Shown piece after piece: positions 1 through 7,498 of a DNA stretch of 64,000 nucleotides (position 1 is the stretch's first letter; every line of letters begins with the position of its first letter). This stretch comes from Clostridiales bacterium (lineage in GTDB: Bacteria > Bacillota > Clostridia > Christensenellales > Aristaeellaceae): NCBI GenBank assembly GCA_004556395.1, contig SFHK01000010.1:1-64000 (forward strand). The letters are read 5' to 3'. The notes under the pieces are model-generated. The model did no database searches and was not told the DNA's origin. It saw nothing but the letters and a program-made list of their open reading frames with translations. The position numbers and the translations under genes were made by a program.

Positions 1-152
1 CCATTCTTCTCCTGCGTGATGTTTACCCTTGCTCCGTTTGCGAACGACTTCTGATACAGAAACGACCTTCCGCCGTTCTGTATTGCCGTGGTCGTCCAGT
101 ACGTCAGTGGTCGTCGATGCGCCTCAACGTCCCCGAACCACGTCATCTTCAT
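1..152 (-). CDS. partial unknown protein, 5' end only
   Basis: A reading frame begins with ATG at 152 on the minus strand and stays open to the window edge, giving about 50 residues that begin MKMTWFGDVE. The start is supported by an AAGGGGGAG ribosome binding site five bases upstream. The fragment has no recognisable domain, membrane segment or signal peptide. Its codon use (CGA, CCA, ATA) is less GC-biased than that of neighbouring genes, which could mean a different origin, but 150 bases is too little to judge. I do not recognise the family. Confidence 0.5.
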   Translation of the reverse strand, partial: MKMTWFGDVEAHRRPLTYWTTTAIQNGGRSFLYQKSFANGARVNITQEKN

Positions 153-230
153 TTGTTCTCCCCCTTCACCAATCAATTTGCAGGATTCTGTATGATTTCG
201 TCGAGACCATACACTGTATTATGTCATAAC

Positions 231-274
231 TCGCGAAAAAGTAACGCTTTTTCGCGAAAAAATTTTATTTTTTT
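231..274 (+). terminator. rho-independent terminator-like hairpin
   Basis: An 11-bp perfect stem (TCGCGAAAAAG at 231-241, complement at 247-257) with a 5-base loop is followed by a T-rich run at 265-274. It reads as a terminator in the plus direction, although no plus-strand gene ends here. It may insulate the two minus-strand genes. The rest of 153-393 shows nothing else that I can support. Confidence 0.5.
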
Positions 275-393
275 CTGAGGCACTCTCTCCACCCCGAAAA
301 TCGTCTTTCTTATCGTACGGCCCGTTCTTTCACATGAAAAGGGACGAGAGCATATGCCCCGTCCGCATTTCTTATAAATTTATTGTGTTTGTT

Positions 394-1839
394 CTACGGC
401 TTCGTCGCCGTCATCGCACTTCTGGCTTCCTCTTCTGTAATGGGATGGCACAGGCCGCAGCGGTTTTTCTTATCTACGTGCAGAGCCTGGTAGAGGGTGT
501 GCACGTATTTCGAATTTGTCATGCGCTGGCAGGCTGTGTCGGCGTGGTAGCTTCGGCTGTTTTCGCTGTAGTAGACCGTGATCGTGCGTTCGTAGTTATA
601 CAGCGCCTGCAGTTCCTGATCGGCGTCGCCGTCCAGGGAGAACTGCTCGTCATTCTGCACCATGTACTCATAGCACACGTCCGCGCCGCAGGTGGGACAG
701 TAGACATAGCCGCCCTCGTACACATCCTCAAACGGCAGAAGCGTATAGCGTTCGCCGGTAAAAATCGGGCATTCGTCGGTGGTATGCACGTTGCGCCGTC
801 CGTCGACCCACAGATAGTGCTCGCAGTCCAGCATGCTGTAGGGCGTTACATTGCATCTCTCGCAGGTCTGTTTGCCCGCCGCCTTCGCTTCTCCCAGCGT
901 ATGAGACACGGCGTTCATCATGCCGCTGCAGTTCTTCGTTTCGTGATAATAGGTTCCGCCGGCGGTAAAGTACACCGGCGCGTACGCCGCTTCCTTGATC
1001 GGCGGGAGCGTTACCGGCTTGGGGGTAGGCATCGGCGTGGCCGTCGGCACGGGCGTTTCTGTCGGAGTCGGCATGCCCGTTTCCGCCGGCGAAAGCGTCG
1101 GCAGCGCCTGCGGCTCGGCCGCGTCCGGAGAGGCCTGCGTCGCGCCGACCACGCTCACGCCCCGATCCGGCGTCGCCTGACGAATCGGAACCGTGTCTTC
1201 AACGGGTTCCTGATAGTTGATCCACGTCTTGAACTGGTTCAGCAGAAGGCGCGGCAGGCGATTTTTCACAGCGTCGATGTTCGTGCCGACGTGGCTGTAG
1301 GCCTCAAGGCCCAGCCTTGCGACGTCCTCATCCATGCCGTCCCACGCGCGCAGCGCAACGTCCTTCGCCTCGTTCAGGCGGTCGCCCGCCCACTTGCCGA
1401 CCGCATCGATTCCGCCGCCGGTCTGGTCGTATATCCAGTCGAACGCGTCGGACACAGCCGTCTGCACGCGCTTGACGGTGGGATTTTCCGTCTTATACGT
1501 CAGGGCAAACACGAGCAGCACACAGAAAACTGCACCCGCGACGAGCGTAAGCAGAAACTTCGCCCCGCCGCTCCAGCGGATTTTCCGTGACCACAGGAAA
1601 AACAATCCGACCGGATACAGCAAAAGCAGCAATAAAATTGTAATACAAATATAGCCCATTCCGCTGCCGGAATCCCTGCCACCGTTTCGGCCGCTTCCGG
1701 ACGGGCGATCGAACGCGTCGTCATAGGGCGAGCGCTTTTCGGGCCTTTCAAAGGAATCTTTTCGCTTAAAATGCCTGTCAAACGCGTTTTTTCCCTGTAC
1801 TTTGCTCATGGGGTAATAGGTCGAATACACCGTCTGCAT
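394..1839 (-). CDS. membrane protein with three Cys-rich Ada-like motifs
   Basis: The 481-residue protein starts at ATG 1839, behind GAGGTG; an in-frame upstream ATG at 1911 lacks a comparable site. The N-terminal ~90 residues are polar and Arg/Gly-rich. Two adjacent hydrophobic segments follow (about residues 95-145), then a region ending in a Pro/Thr-rich linker (about 260-305). The C-terminal third has three related Cys/His modules: one with YYHETKNC and CERC, one with VHTTDEC and CPTC, and one with YHADTAC and CGLC. The spacing resembles the zinc-binding fold at the start of Ada and the same motif in surface proteins. The Cys modules probably lie outside the membrane. Function is unknown. 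It is monocistronic under a good sigma-A promoter. Confidence 0.8.
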   Translation of the reverse strand: MQTVYSTYYPMSKVQGKNAFDRHFKRKDSFERPEKRSPYDDAFDRPSGSGRNGGRDSGSGMGYICITILLLLLLYPVGLFFLWSRKIRWSGGAKFLLTLVAGAVFCVLLVFALTYKTENPTVKRVQTAVSDAFDWIYDQTGGGIDAVGKWAGDRLNEAKDVALRAWDGMDEDVARLGLEAYSHVGTNIDAVKNRLPRLLLNQFKTWINYQEPVEDTVPIRQATPDRGVSVVGATQASPDAAEPQALPTLSPAETGMPTPTETPVPTATPMPTPKPVTLPPIKEAAYAPVYFTAGGTYYHETKNCSGMMNAVSHTLGEAKAAGKQTCERCNVTPYSMLDCEHYLWVDGRRNVHTTDECPIFTGERYTLLPFEDVYEGGYVYCPTCGADVCYEYMVQNDEQFSLDGDADQELQALYNYERTITVYYSENSRSYHADTACQRMTNSKYVHTLYQALHVDKKNRCGLCHPITEEEARSAMTATKP

Positions 1840-1891
1840 GCGTTTCACCTCTATATTGCAACCGCCGTCTCGCGTTTTGTTCCTGTCACCT

Positions 1892-1920
1892 ATTATACCA
1901 GCCGCGTCCATTTATTACAA
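1892..1920 (-). promoter_or_regulatory. sigma-A promoter of the Cys-rich membrane protein gene
   Basis: On the minus strand TTGTAA (1920-1915) and TATAAT (1897-1892) are separated by 17 bases. The gene start at 1839 lies about 50 bases downstream. Confidence 0.75.
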
Positions 1921-2019
1921 CCTTTCTGTCATTTGACTTTAATATTTAATAGATTAATTTTCAGTTATTGGCATTTGATCTTCCCCATTCGAAAGTTTAT
2001 GAACGTTCTGTTGCCTGTA

Positions 2020-2048
2020 TTGAACTCCCGGATTTCGCGTGTTATAAT
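2020..2048 (+). promoter_or_regulatory. sigma-A promoter of the exonuclease-HD gene
   Basis: TTGAAC (2020-2025) and TATAAT (2043-2048) are separated by 17 bases, 37 bases before the GTG start at 2085. It is divergent from the promoter at 1892-1920. Confidence 0.8.
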
Positions 2049-2084
2049 AAAGACTGAGATTTTCCGCCCGGGAGGAGCTTTTCT

Positions 2085-3662
2085 GTGTATTACGTTGTGA
2101 TCGATCTGGAATGGAATCAATACCACAATCCGCTTAGAACGCCCACGTCCCGCTCGGGCGTGAAAATGCACGAGGAGATCATCCAGATCGGCGCGATCAA
2201 GACGGATCATCAGATGAACCCCGTGGACACCTTCCGGATGTTCATTCGTCTGGGCGGCGGCCGCCGTCTGGACAAATATGTCAAAAAGCTCACCCACATC
2301 TCGGACGCGGACATTGCCTCCGGCGAGGATTTCGTTTCCGCCGCGCCCCAGTTTGCCGAATGGCTGAAGGACGTGGACGCGGTGTTCAGCTGGGGGCCGG
2401 ACGACCGGCGCGTATACCTGAACAACCTCGCCTTTTTCGACCTCCCCGCCCCGTCGTGCGCATGGTACGACGCGCAGAAGATTTACGCGTCTCAGGTGCC
2501 CGAGCACGGCCCGCTGGCGCTGAAAACGGTGGCCGAGAGCCTGCAGGTTCGTGTGACCCTTTCGCTGCACGACGCGATGAACGACGCGATCCTCACCGCG
2601 TTCTGCATGTACCAGCTGAACGTCGAAGCCGGCGTCGAGGCCTATAATAAGCAGAAGGAAACCGCCGCGTCGGGCGACACGCTGCAAATGAAGCCCCTTT
2701 TCACCTGCAAGACGCACAGACATATGAACCAGCAGGCCGCGTGGGAAGAAGCCTGCAACGGCCTTCTGCGCTGCCCGCAGTGCATGCAGCCGCTTTCATG
2801 GTCGGGCGACGAGATCGGCACGCTCACGCGCTTCTACAAGCCCGCGAAATGCGATACGCACGGCGAATACCTGATTCGCGGCGAATTCGGCGGCAGCAAG
2901 ATGTGCACGGTGAAGTTCTCCTTCTTCCCGGCCACGCCGGAAATCCTCGAGCTCGCAAAGAAAGAGATGCAGCCCGCGGCCAAAAGGCACCGCCGTCGTC
3001 GCCGCCGCAAGCCCGCGGCGCCCGCGGCCGCTCCCGCGACGGAAGCCGCCGAGACCGTCGTCTCCATCGCTCCGGAGGAGCTTCTCCCCCGCGCGATCGT
3101 CTTCGCCGCCGAGGCGCACCGGCAGCAGGCGCGCGGAACGGGCGCGGCCGCCCGCATCGTCCACCCGATGGAAGTCGTTTCCGTCGCCGCGACGATGACG
3201 GACGATCCGGCGCTGCTCGCCGCCGCCGCGCTGCACGACACCTTGGAAACCTGCCCCGGCCTGACGGCGGAGGCCATCGAAAAGACCTTCGGCGCGCACG
3301 TGGCCGATCTCGTTTCCTTTGAAACGGAAATCGCCGACCCGGAAACGGGCTGGCGCGAACGCAAGCAGGCGGAACTCGATCGCCTGAAGGGCGCGGATGA
3401 AGAGCAGCTGATTCTGGCGCTCTCCGACCGTCTGTCCGACGCGCGCGCGCTGAGCCGCGAGTATGCCGCGCTGAAGGACGGGCTGTGGCAGCGCTTCAAC
3501 CAGGCCGACCGCCGCGAGCAGGCATGGTATTACAAGGCGCTCGTCGTCGCGTTCAAGCCGCTCGAACGGTTCGGCGCTTACGGCGAGTTCAAGCACCTGA
3601 TCAGCAGCGTGTTTGCCCGCCGCCGCGCGGCCAAATCCGCGCCGGAAGAAAATAACGGCTGA
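2085..3662 (+). CDS. DEDDh exonuclease fused to a Mesh1/RelA-type HD domain
   Basis: The 525-residue protein starts at GTG 2085, eight bases after GGGAGGAG. Residues 1-190 form a DnaQ/KapD-like 3'-5' exonuclease: DLEW carries the Exo I Asp/Glu, SWGPDDRR fits Exo II and HDAMNDA fits Exo III with its His. A middle region (about 200-285) has a CPQC pair and a further Cys/His set that could bind zinc, then a basic run KRHRRRRRRK (about 298-310). Residues 330-500 form an HD phosphohydrolase like Mesh1 and the RelA/SpoT hydrolase half: AEAHRQQ, HPMEVV, ALHDTLET and LSDRLSDAR supply the metal-binding His and Asp residues. The acidic residue after HDxxE is Thr here. Inferred role: nucleic-acid trimming plus nucleotide (possibly ppGpp) hydrolysis. 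Each domain is clear; the combination is unusual. Confidence 0.85.
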   Translation: MYYVVIDLEWNQYHNPLRTPTSRSGVKMHEEIIQIGAIKTDHQMNPVDTFRMFIRLGGGRRLDKYVKKLTHISDADIASGEDFVSAAPQFAEWLKDVDAVFSWGPDDRRVYLNNLAFFDLPAPSCAWYDAQKIYASQVPEHGPLALKTVAESLQVRVTLSLHDAMNDAILTAFCMYQLNVEAGVEAYNKQKETAASGDTLQMKPLFTCKTHRHMNQQAAWEEACNGLLRCPQCMQPLSWSGDEIGTLTRFYKPAKCDTHGEYLIRGEFGGSKMCTVKFSFFPATPEILELAKKEMQPAAKRHRRRRRRKPAAPAAAPATEAAETVVSIAPEELLPRAIVFAAEAHRQQARGTGAAARIVHPMEVVSVAATMTDDPALLAAAALHDTLETCPGLTAEAIEKTFGAHVADLVSFETEIADPETGWRERKQAELDRLKGADEEQLILALSDRLSDARALSREYAALKDGLWQRFNQADRREQAWYYKALVVAFKPLERFGAYGEFKHLISSVFARRRAAKSAPEENNG

Positions 3663-3714
3663 ACTTAACCGCCAAATTACGCACGGCATACTCCAATCAT
3701 GCGCGTATTTATGC

Positions 3715-3720
3715 TATAAT
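3715..3720 (+). promoter_or_regulatory. probable -10 element of the Fe-S scaffold/GGGtGRT operon
   Basis: TATAAT sits about 97 bases before the start at 3817. No good -35 hexamer is seen 17 bases upstream (TCCAAT), so it may be an extended or activated promoter. Confidence 0.45.
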
Positions 3721-3816
3721 GTGAAGGCATCCAATGCGGCGCGGCACGCGGGCGGTTTTCGTCCCGGTATGCGCCGGTGTGTCCGCAAGGACGATTGTCA
3801 AAAAGGAGGACAGACC

Positions 3817-4518
3817 ATGCAGTATACCCGTGAAGTAGAAGAAATGGTATGCGTGGCGAAGGGCCCCAACCACGGCCCCGCCCCGATTCCCGAGGAAGGC
3901 AAATGGATTCAGGCCAAAGAGATCAAGGACATCTCCGGCTACACCCACGGCATCGGCTGGTGCGCGCCGCAGCAGGGCGCTTGCAAGCTGAGCCTGAACG
4001 TCAAAAACGGCGTGATCGAAGAAGCGCTCGTTGAGACCATCGGCTGCTCCGGCATGACCCACTCCGCCGCCATGGCGAGCGAGATCCTGCCCGGCAAGAC
4101 CATTCTGGAAGCGCTGAACACCGACCTCGTGTGCGACGCCATCAACACCGCCATGCGCGAGCTGTTCCTTCAGATCGTGTACGGCCGCACCCAGTCCGCT
4201 TTCTCCGACGACGGTCTGAAGATCGGCGCGGGTCTTGAAGACCTGGGCAAGGGTCTGCGCTCCATGGTCGGCACCATGTACGGCACCAGGGCGAAGGGCA
4301 CCCGTTACCTCGAAATGACCGAGGGCTACGTGCTCAAGCTCGCGCTGGACAAGGACGATCAGGTCTGCGGCTACCAGTACCTCTCTCTCGGCAAGATGAT
4401 GGACGCCATCAAAAAGGGCATGGCTCCCAACGAAGCCTACGAGAAGAACATCGGCACCTACGGCCGCTTCAAGGCCGAAGACGGCGCGGTCAAGTGGATT
4501 GACCCGCGCAAAGAATAA
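3817..4518 (+). CDS. NifU-like iron-sulfur cluster scaffold protein
   Basis: The 233-residue protein starts at ATG 3817 behind AAAAGGAGGA. An upstream in-frame extension lacks a ribosome binding site. The central region resembles the NifU/IscU N-terminal fold: GWCAPQQGACKLSL, then ETIGCSGMTHSAAMASE, with cysteines where scaffold proteins place cluster ligands. It ends with a family-specific extension (GYQYLSLGKMMDAIKKGM). It lies 14 bases upstream of the GGGtGRT gene, a pairing repeatedly found in anaerobic Firmicutes, so both should be co-transcribed. Role by family: holding or transferring Fe-S clusters; the true client is unknown. Confidence 0.8.
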   Translation: MQYTREVEEMVCVAKGPNHGPAPIPEEGKWIQAKEIKDISGYTHGIGWCAPQQGACKLSLNVKNGVIEEALVETIGCSGMTHSAAMASEILPGKTILEALNTDLVCDAINTAMRELFLQIVYGRTQSAFSDDGLKIGAGLEDLGKGLRSMVGTMYGTRAKGTRYLEMTEGYVLKLALDKDDQVCGYQYLSLGKMMDAIKKGMAPNEAYEKNIGTYGRFKAEDGAVKWIDPRKE

Positions 4519-4532
4519 AGGAGGGCTGAAGA

Positions 4533-5549
4533 ATGTCTCTGTTTGAAAACTATGAAGGCCGCATGCCTCAGCTCCAGCCCGTGCTCGAAAAGTACGGCTT
4601 CAAGGATTTTGAAGAAGTCAAGGCATTCAACAATTCCAAGGGCGTAGACGCCTATAAGATCGTCGAGAGCACCCAGCCCATCTGCTTCGAAAACGCGAAG
4701 TGGGCCTATGAGCTCGGCGCCGCCATCGCCATGAAGAAGGGCGTTAAGACCGCCGCCGACGCCGCCCGCTGCATCGGCGAAGGCCTGCAGGCCTTCTGCA
4801 TCCCCGGCTCCGTCGCGGATCAGCGCCAGGTCGGCATCGGCCACGGCAATCTGGGCGCGATGCTGCTGGACGAAAACACCGAGTGCTTCGCGTTCCTCGC
4901 CGGCCACGAATCCTTCGCCGCCGCCGAAGGCGCGATCAAAATCGCTCTGAACGCCAACAAGGTGCGCCGCAAGCCCCTGCGCGTCATCCTGAACGGTCTC
5001 GGCAAGGACGCCGCCATGATCATCTCCCGCATCAACGGCTTCACCTACGTGCAGACCAAGTACGACTACCTGTCTGCCGACGTGAAGGAAGATCACGCGC
5101 TGACCATCGTAAACAAGACCGCCTACTCCACCGGCGACCGCTCCAAGGTCAACTGCTACGGCGCGGACGACGTGCGCGAGGGCGTTGCCATCATGTGGCA
5201 TGAGAACGTGGACGTTTCCATCACCGGCAACTCCACCAACCCCACCCGCTTCCAGCATCCCACCGCCGGCACCTATAAGAAGGAACGCCTCGAAGCGGGC
5301 AAGAAGTACTTCTCCGTCGCTTCCGGCGGCGGCACGGGCCGTACCCTGCATCCCGACAACATGGCCGCCGGCCCCGCCTCCTACGGCATGACCGACACCA
5401 TGGGCCGTATGCACTCCGACGCCCAGTTCGCCGGTTCCTCCTCCGTGCCCGCGCACGTCGAAATGATGGGCTTCCTGGGCATGGGCAATAACCCCATGGT
5501 CGGCGCGACCGTGGCCGTAGCCGTGGCCGTGGAAGAGGCAATGAAGTAA
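4533..5549 (+). CDS. GGGtGRT-family protein
   Basis: The 338-residue protein starts at ATG 4533 after AAAGGAGGG. It carries the eponymous ASGGGTGRTLHPDNMAAG segment at about residues 265-282, then the conserved stretch TMGRMHSDAQFAGSSSVP. It has no transmembrane segment. The family is of unknown function; it is adjacent to a NifU-like scaffold here and in relatives, which suggests a cytoplasmic partner in Fe-S or redox metabolism. Full length, ended by a strong terminator 20 bases downstream. Confidence 0.9.
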   Translation: MSLFENYEGRMPQLQPVLEKYGFKDFEEVKAFNNSKGVDAYKIVESTQPICFENAKWAYELGAAIAMKKGVKTAADAARCIGEGLQAFCIPGSVADQRQVGIGHGNLGAMLLDENTECFAFLAGHESFAAAEGAIKIALNANKVRRKPLRVILNGLGKDAAMIISRINGFTYVQTKYDYLSADVKEDHALTIVNKTAYSTGDRSKVNCYGADDVREGVAIMWHENVDVSITGNSTNPTRFQHPTAGTYKKERLEAGKKYFSVASGGGTGRTLHPDNMAAGPASYGMTDTMGRMHSDAQFAGSSSVPAHVEMMGFLGMGNNPMVGATVAVAVAVEEAMK

Positions 5550-5570
5550 TCCCCTTCGCAATATGATTGA

Positions 5571-5612
5571 AGAAGCAATATGCCTGCGTTTTTGTGCATA
5601 TTGCTTCTTTTA
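5571..5612 (+). terminator. rho-independent terminator after the GGGtGRT gene
   Basis: A 13-bp perfect stem (5571-5583 with 5596-5608) carries AGAAGCAATATGC and its complement, a 12-base loop and a short T run. It separates the Fe-S operon from the nucleoside hydrolase gene. Confidence 0.85.
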
Positions 5613-5649
5613 TCAAATGCCCATGCAGCTCTCAGAAAGGATGGGAAAC

Positions 5650-6573
5650 ATGGTCTACGATCGCTACGCATTCGCTGTCCCGCAGGAGAAACAGGTGCGC
5701 CTGATCACCGATACCGACGCAAAAAACGAAGCCGACGACCAGTTTGCCGTTGTGCAGGCGCTGCTGAGTCCCAAGATGGACAATGTAGGATTAATCGCCG
5801 CGCATTTCGGCATCGATCGCGTGCCCGATGCAATGGAAGCCAGCTACCGGGAACTGGAAACCATTCTGGACAAGATGTACCTTCCGAAAGACGGTTTGCT
5901 TTACCACGGCGCGCCCCACGCCCTGCCCGACAGAACGGCTCCCGTTGTCAGTGAGGGTGCAGAGCTGATCGTGCGCGAAGCCATGAAGGACGACCCGCGT
6001 CGACTGTTCGTTATCTTTCTCGGCCCCCTGACCGACTTGGCCAGTGCCTACCTGATGGAGCCCCGCATTGCAAACCGGCTGACCGCCATATGGATTGGCG
6101 GCGGCGTTTACCCTTCCGGGAGCCCGGAGTTCAATTTGGGCAACGACGTCAACGCCGCAAACGTAGTATTTTCCAGCAAAATCGAGCTGTGGCAGGTGCC
6201 AAAGAACGTCTATGAAATGATGCCTGTCTCTTTAGCAGAATTGCAGGTTCGTGTGCGGCCCTACGGCGAAATTGGGCGCTATCTGTTCGATCAGCTGATC
6301 GCCCACAGTCAGGAGGAGATTCCCCGAAAGAGCGATTTCCGTACAGGTGAAACGTGGGTATTAGGCGACAGCCCTGCCGTCGGACTGATTCTGTATGAAC
6401 ACCGCTTTGAATTTGACTATGTTCCCGCCCCCTACATCACGCAGGAGCAGGTCTATGTGCATACCGGGCTCAGCCGCCCCATCCGCGTGTACAAATCGAT
6501 CGACAGCCGTTTGATTCTGGAAGATCTGTACGCGAAATTGCAGCTTTTCGCCGCGGAGAATTGTCCGCGGTAA
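5650..6573 (+). CDS. nucleoside hydrolase (IUNH family)
   Basis: The 307-residue cytoplasmic enzyme is predicted to cleave the N-glycosidic bond of ribonucleosides or a related ribosyl compound. ATG 5650 follows AAAGGATGGG at proper spacing; the ATG at 5641 overlaps that site. The N-terminal calcium-binding motif reads DTDAKNEADDQF instead of the classic DTDPGNDD, as in a divergent branch of the family. IFLGPLTDLASAY matches the conserved GPLTNLA loop, and GGGVYPSGSPEFNLGNDVNA matches the second active-site strand with its Asn/Asp. Substrate cannot be told. The following gene starts within 35 bases. Confidence 0.85.
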   Translation: MVYDRYAFAVPQEKQVRLITDTDAKNEADDQFAVVQALLSPKMDNVGLIAAHFGIDRVPDAMEASYRELETILDKMYLPKDGLLYHGAPHALPDRTAPVVSEGAELIVREAMKDDPRRLFVIFLGPLTDLASAYLMEPRIANRLTAIWIGGGVYPSGSPEFNLGNDVNAANVVFSSKIELWQVPKNVYEMMPVSLAELQVRVRPYGEIGRYLFDQLIAHSQEEIPRKSDFRTGETWVLGDSPAVGLILYEHRFEFDYVPAPYITQEQVYVHTGLSRPIRVYKSIDSRLILEDLYAKLQLFAAENCPR

Positions 6574-6606
6574 AATCGAAAGATGTTGATGGGAGGCGAT
6601 CTGCGC

Positions 6607-7380
6607 GTGGGAAGCTGGGGAAGCCGGTTATGTGAAAACGACACCGCATTGGACGTAATCGATGATATTGAATCGATCTTCTCCGAGGAGACGGATAACA
6701 AGGCGGCGTGCAGCCGAGTTATAGAAAAGCTGAAGAATTCGTATTCCGACGCGGACGATCAATCCATCGCGTGGCTTACGGCGGCATATAAGCTCATACC
6801 GAAAAGTGGAGAGCTTGTTTCCGAGCTTTACAAAGGAATTCGGAAATCCTCCGGCATTCTGTCTGATGAAACCATTCGAATGCTCGAAGAAAAGATCATC
6901 GAGTGCGGACGCAGACCGAGACAAAAGCGGACGAAAAGACCTGAAAGCACGTGGAAGGTCGGCGAAATCTATTGTTATGATATAGACCCGGCCTATGCCG
7001 ATAACCCCGAGCTGAAAGGCTACACGATCGGATTTCTGTGTGTTGACTTTTACAGATACGCAGGTGTGCATCCGCTCGTTTACACGTTTCGCTCGAAATC
7101 CTCCATGGAGGAAATACGCGCAAACCCCGACATTGTGTTAAACGGCGAGTTTTGGCGTGGTGCTAATTGGAATGATTATCTTTTTGTGTATCGAACGATT
7201 CTCTGGGCAGAAAAAGCGGATGAGGTTCCACTGAACAAGCTCCATGCTTGCGGAAGTGTAACTGCATTTCCGACGATTCCTGATGAAGTTGTCATGAGCG
7301 ATATACTTTATTACCGCAGAATCTACTTCAGTATGATTGAAGGCGACCTTCTCAGAACCGATAAACTGATGCACATGTAA
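6607..7380 (+). CDS. DUF4259-like N-terminus, otherwise unknown protein
   Basis: GTG 6607 is preferred (257 residues) because GGGAGG lies 11 bases upstream and the product would start MGSWGSRLCENDTALDVIDD, matching the DUF4259 start pattern (GxWGxxxFxNDxALD). ATG 6583 would add eight residues. The first ~90 residues are helical and acidic. After a basic linker (about 98-108) a second domain from WKVGEIYCYDIDP onward is mixed alpha/beta with many aromatic residues. No signal peptide or membrane segment. Function unknown. It may be co-transcribed with the nucleoside hydrolase. Confidence 0.75.
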   Translation: MGSWGSRLCENDTALDVIDDIESIFSEETDNKAACSRVIEKLKNSYSDADDQSIAWLTAAYKLIPKSGELVSELYKGIRKSSGILSDETIRMLEEKIIECGRRPRQKRTKRPESTWKVGEIYCYDIDPAYADNPELKGYTIGFLCVDFYRYAGVHPLVYTFRSKSSMEEIRANPDIVLNGEFWRGANWNDYLFVYRTILWAEKADEVPLNKLHACGSVTAFPTIPDEVVMSDILYYRRIYFSMIEGDLLRTDKLMHM

Positions 7381-7452
7381 TTTCTCGCAAAATCGCCGTT
7401 TCATCGAGAACTTTTGCCGCATGCGTCAAAACTATGCGGCAAGCATCCCCTT

Positions 7453-7487
7453 TGAAAACACCCGCCGGAGGCATTTTCCCCGGCGGG
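7453..7487 (-). terminator. terminator of the oxidoreductase/Ham1/GH9 operon
   Basis: An 8-bp GC stem (CCCGCCGG at 7461-7468, CCGGCGGG at 7480-7487) is followed on the minus strand by TGTTTTC. It sits just after the GH9 stop and probably also stops plus-strand transcription from 7380. Confidence 0.7.
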
Positions 7488-7498
7488 TCGGCTTTGGT

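Noticed and set aside
205..225. BlaI/MecI-type operator near ATACACTGTAT
   Set aside because: The dyad is only five bases per arm with wrong spacing, and no penicillinase-type genes are near.
334..1590. Long open frame on the plus strand opposite the Cys-rich membrane protein
   Set aside because: It is Arg/His-rich with no ribosome binding site and no domain; the minus-strand protein has clear membrane and Cys motifs and a promoter. GC-rich codon use keeps antisense frames open.
4458..5561. Open frame of 367 codons antisense to the GGGtGRT gene
   Set aside because: Composition is Gly/His/Ala-rich as expected of antisense GC-rich DNA; the sense protein is a known family.
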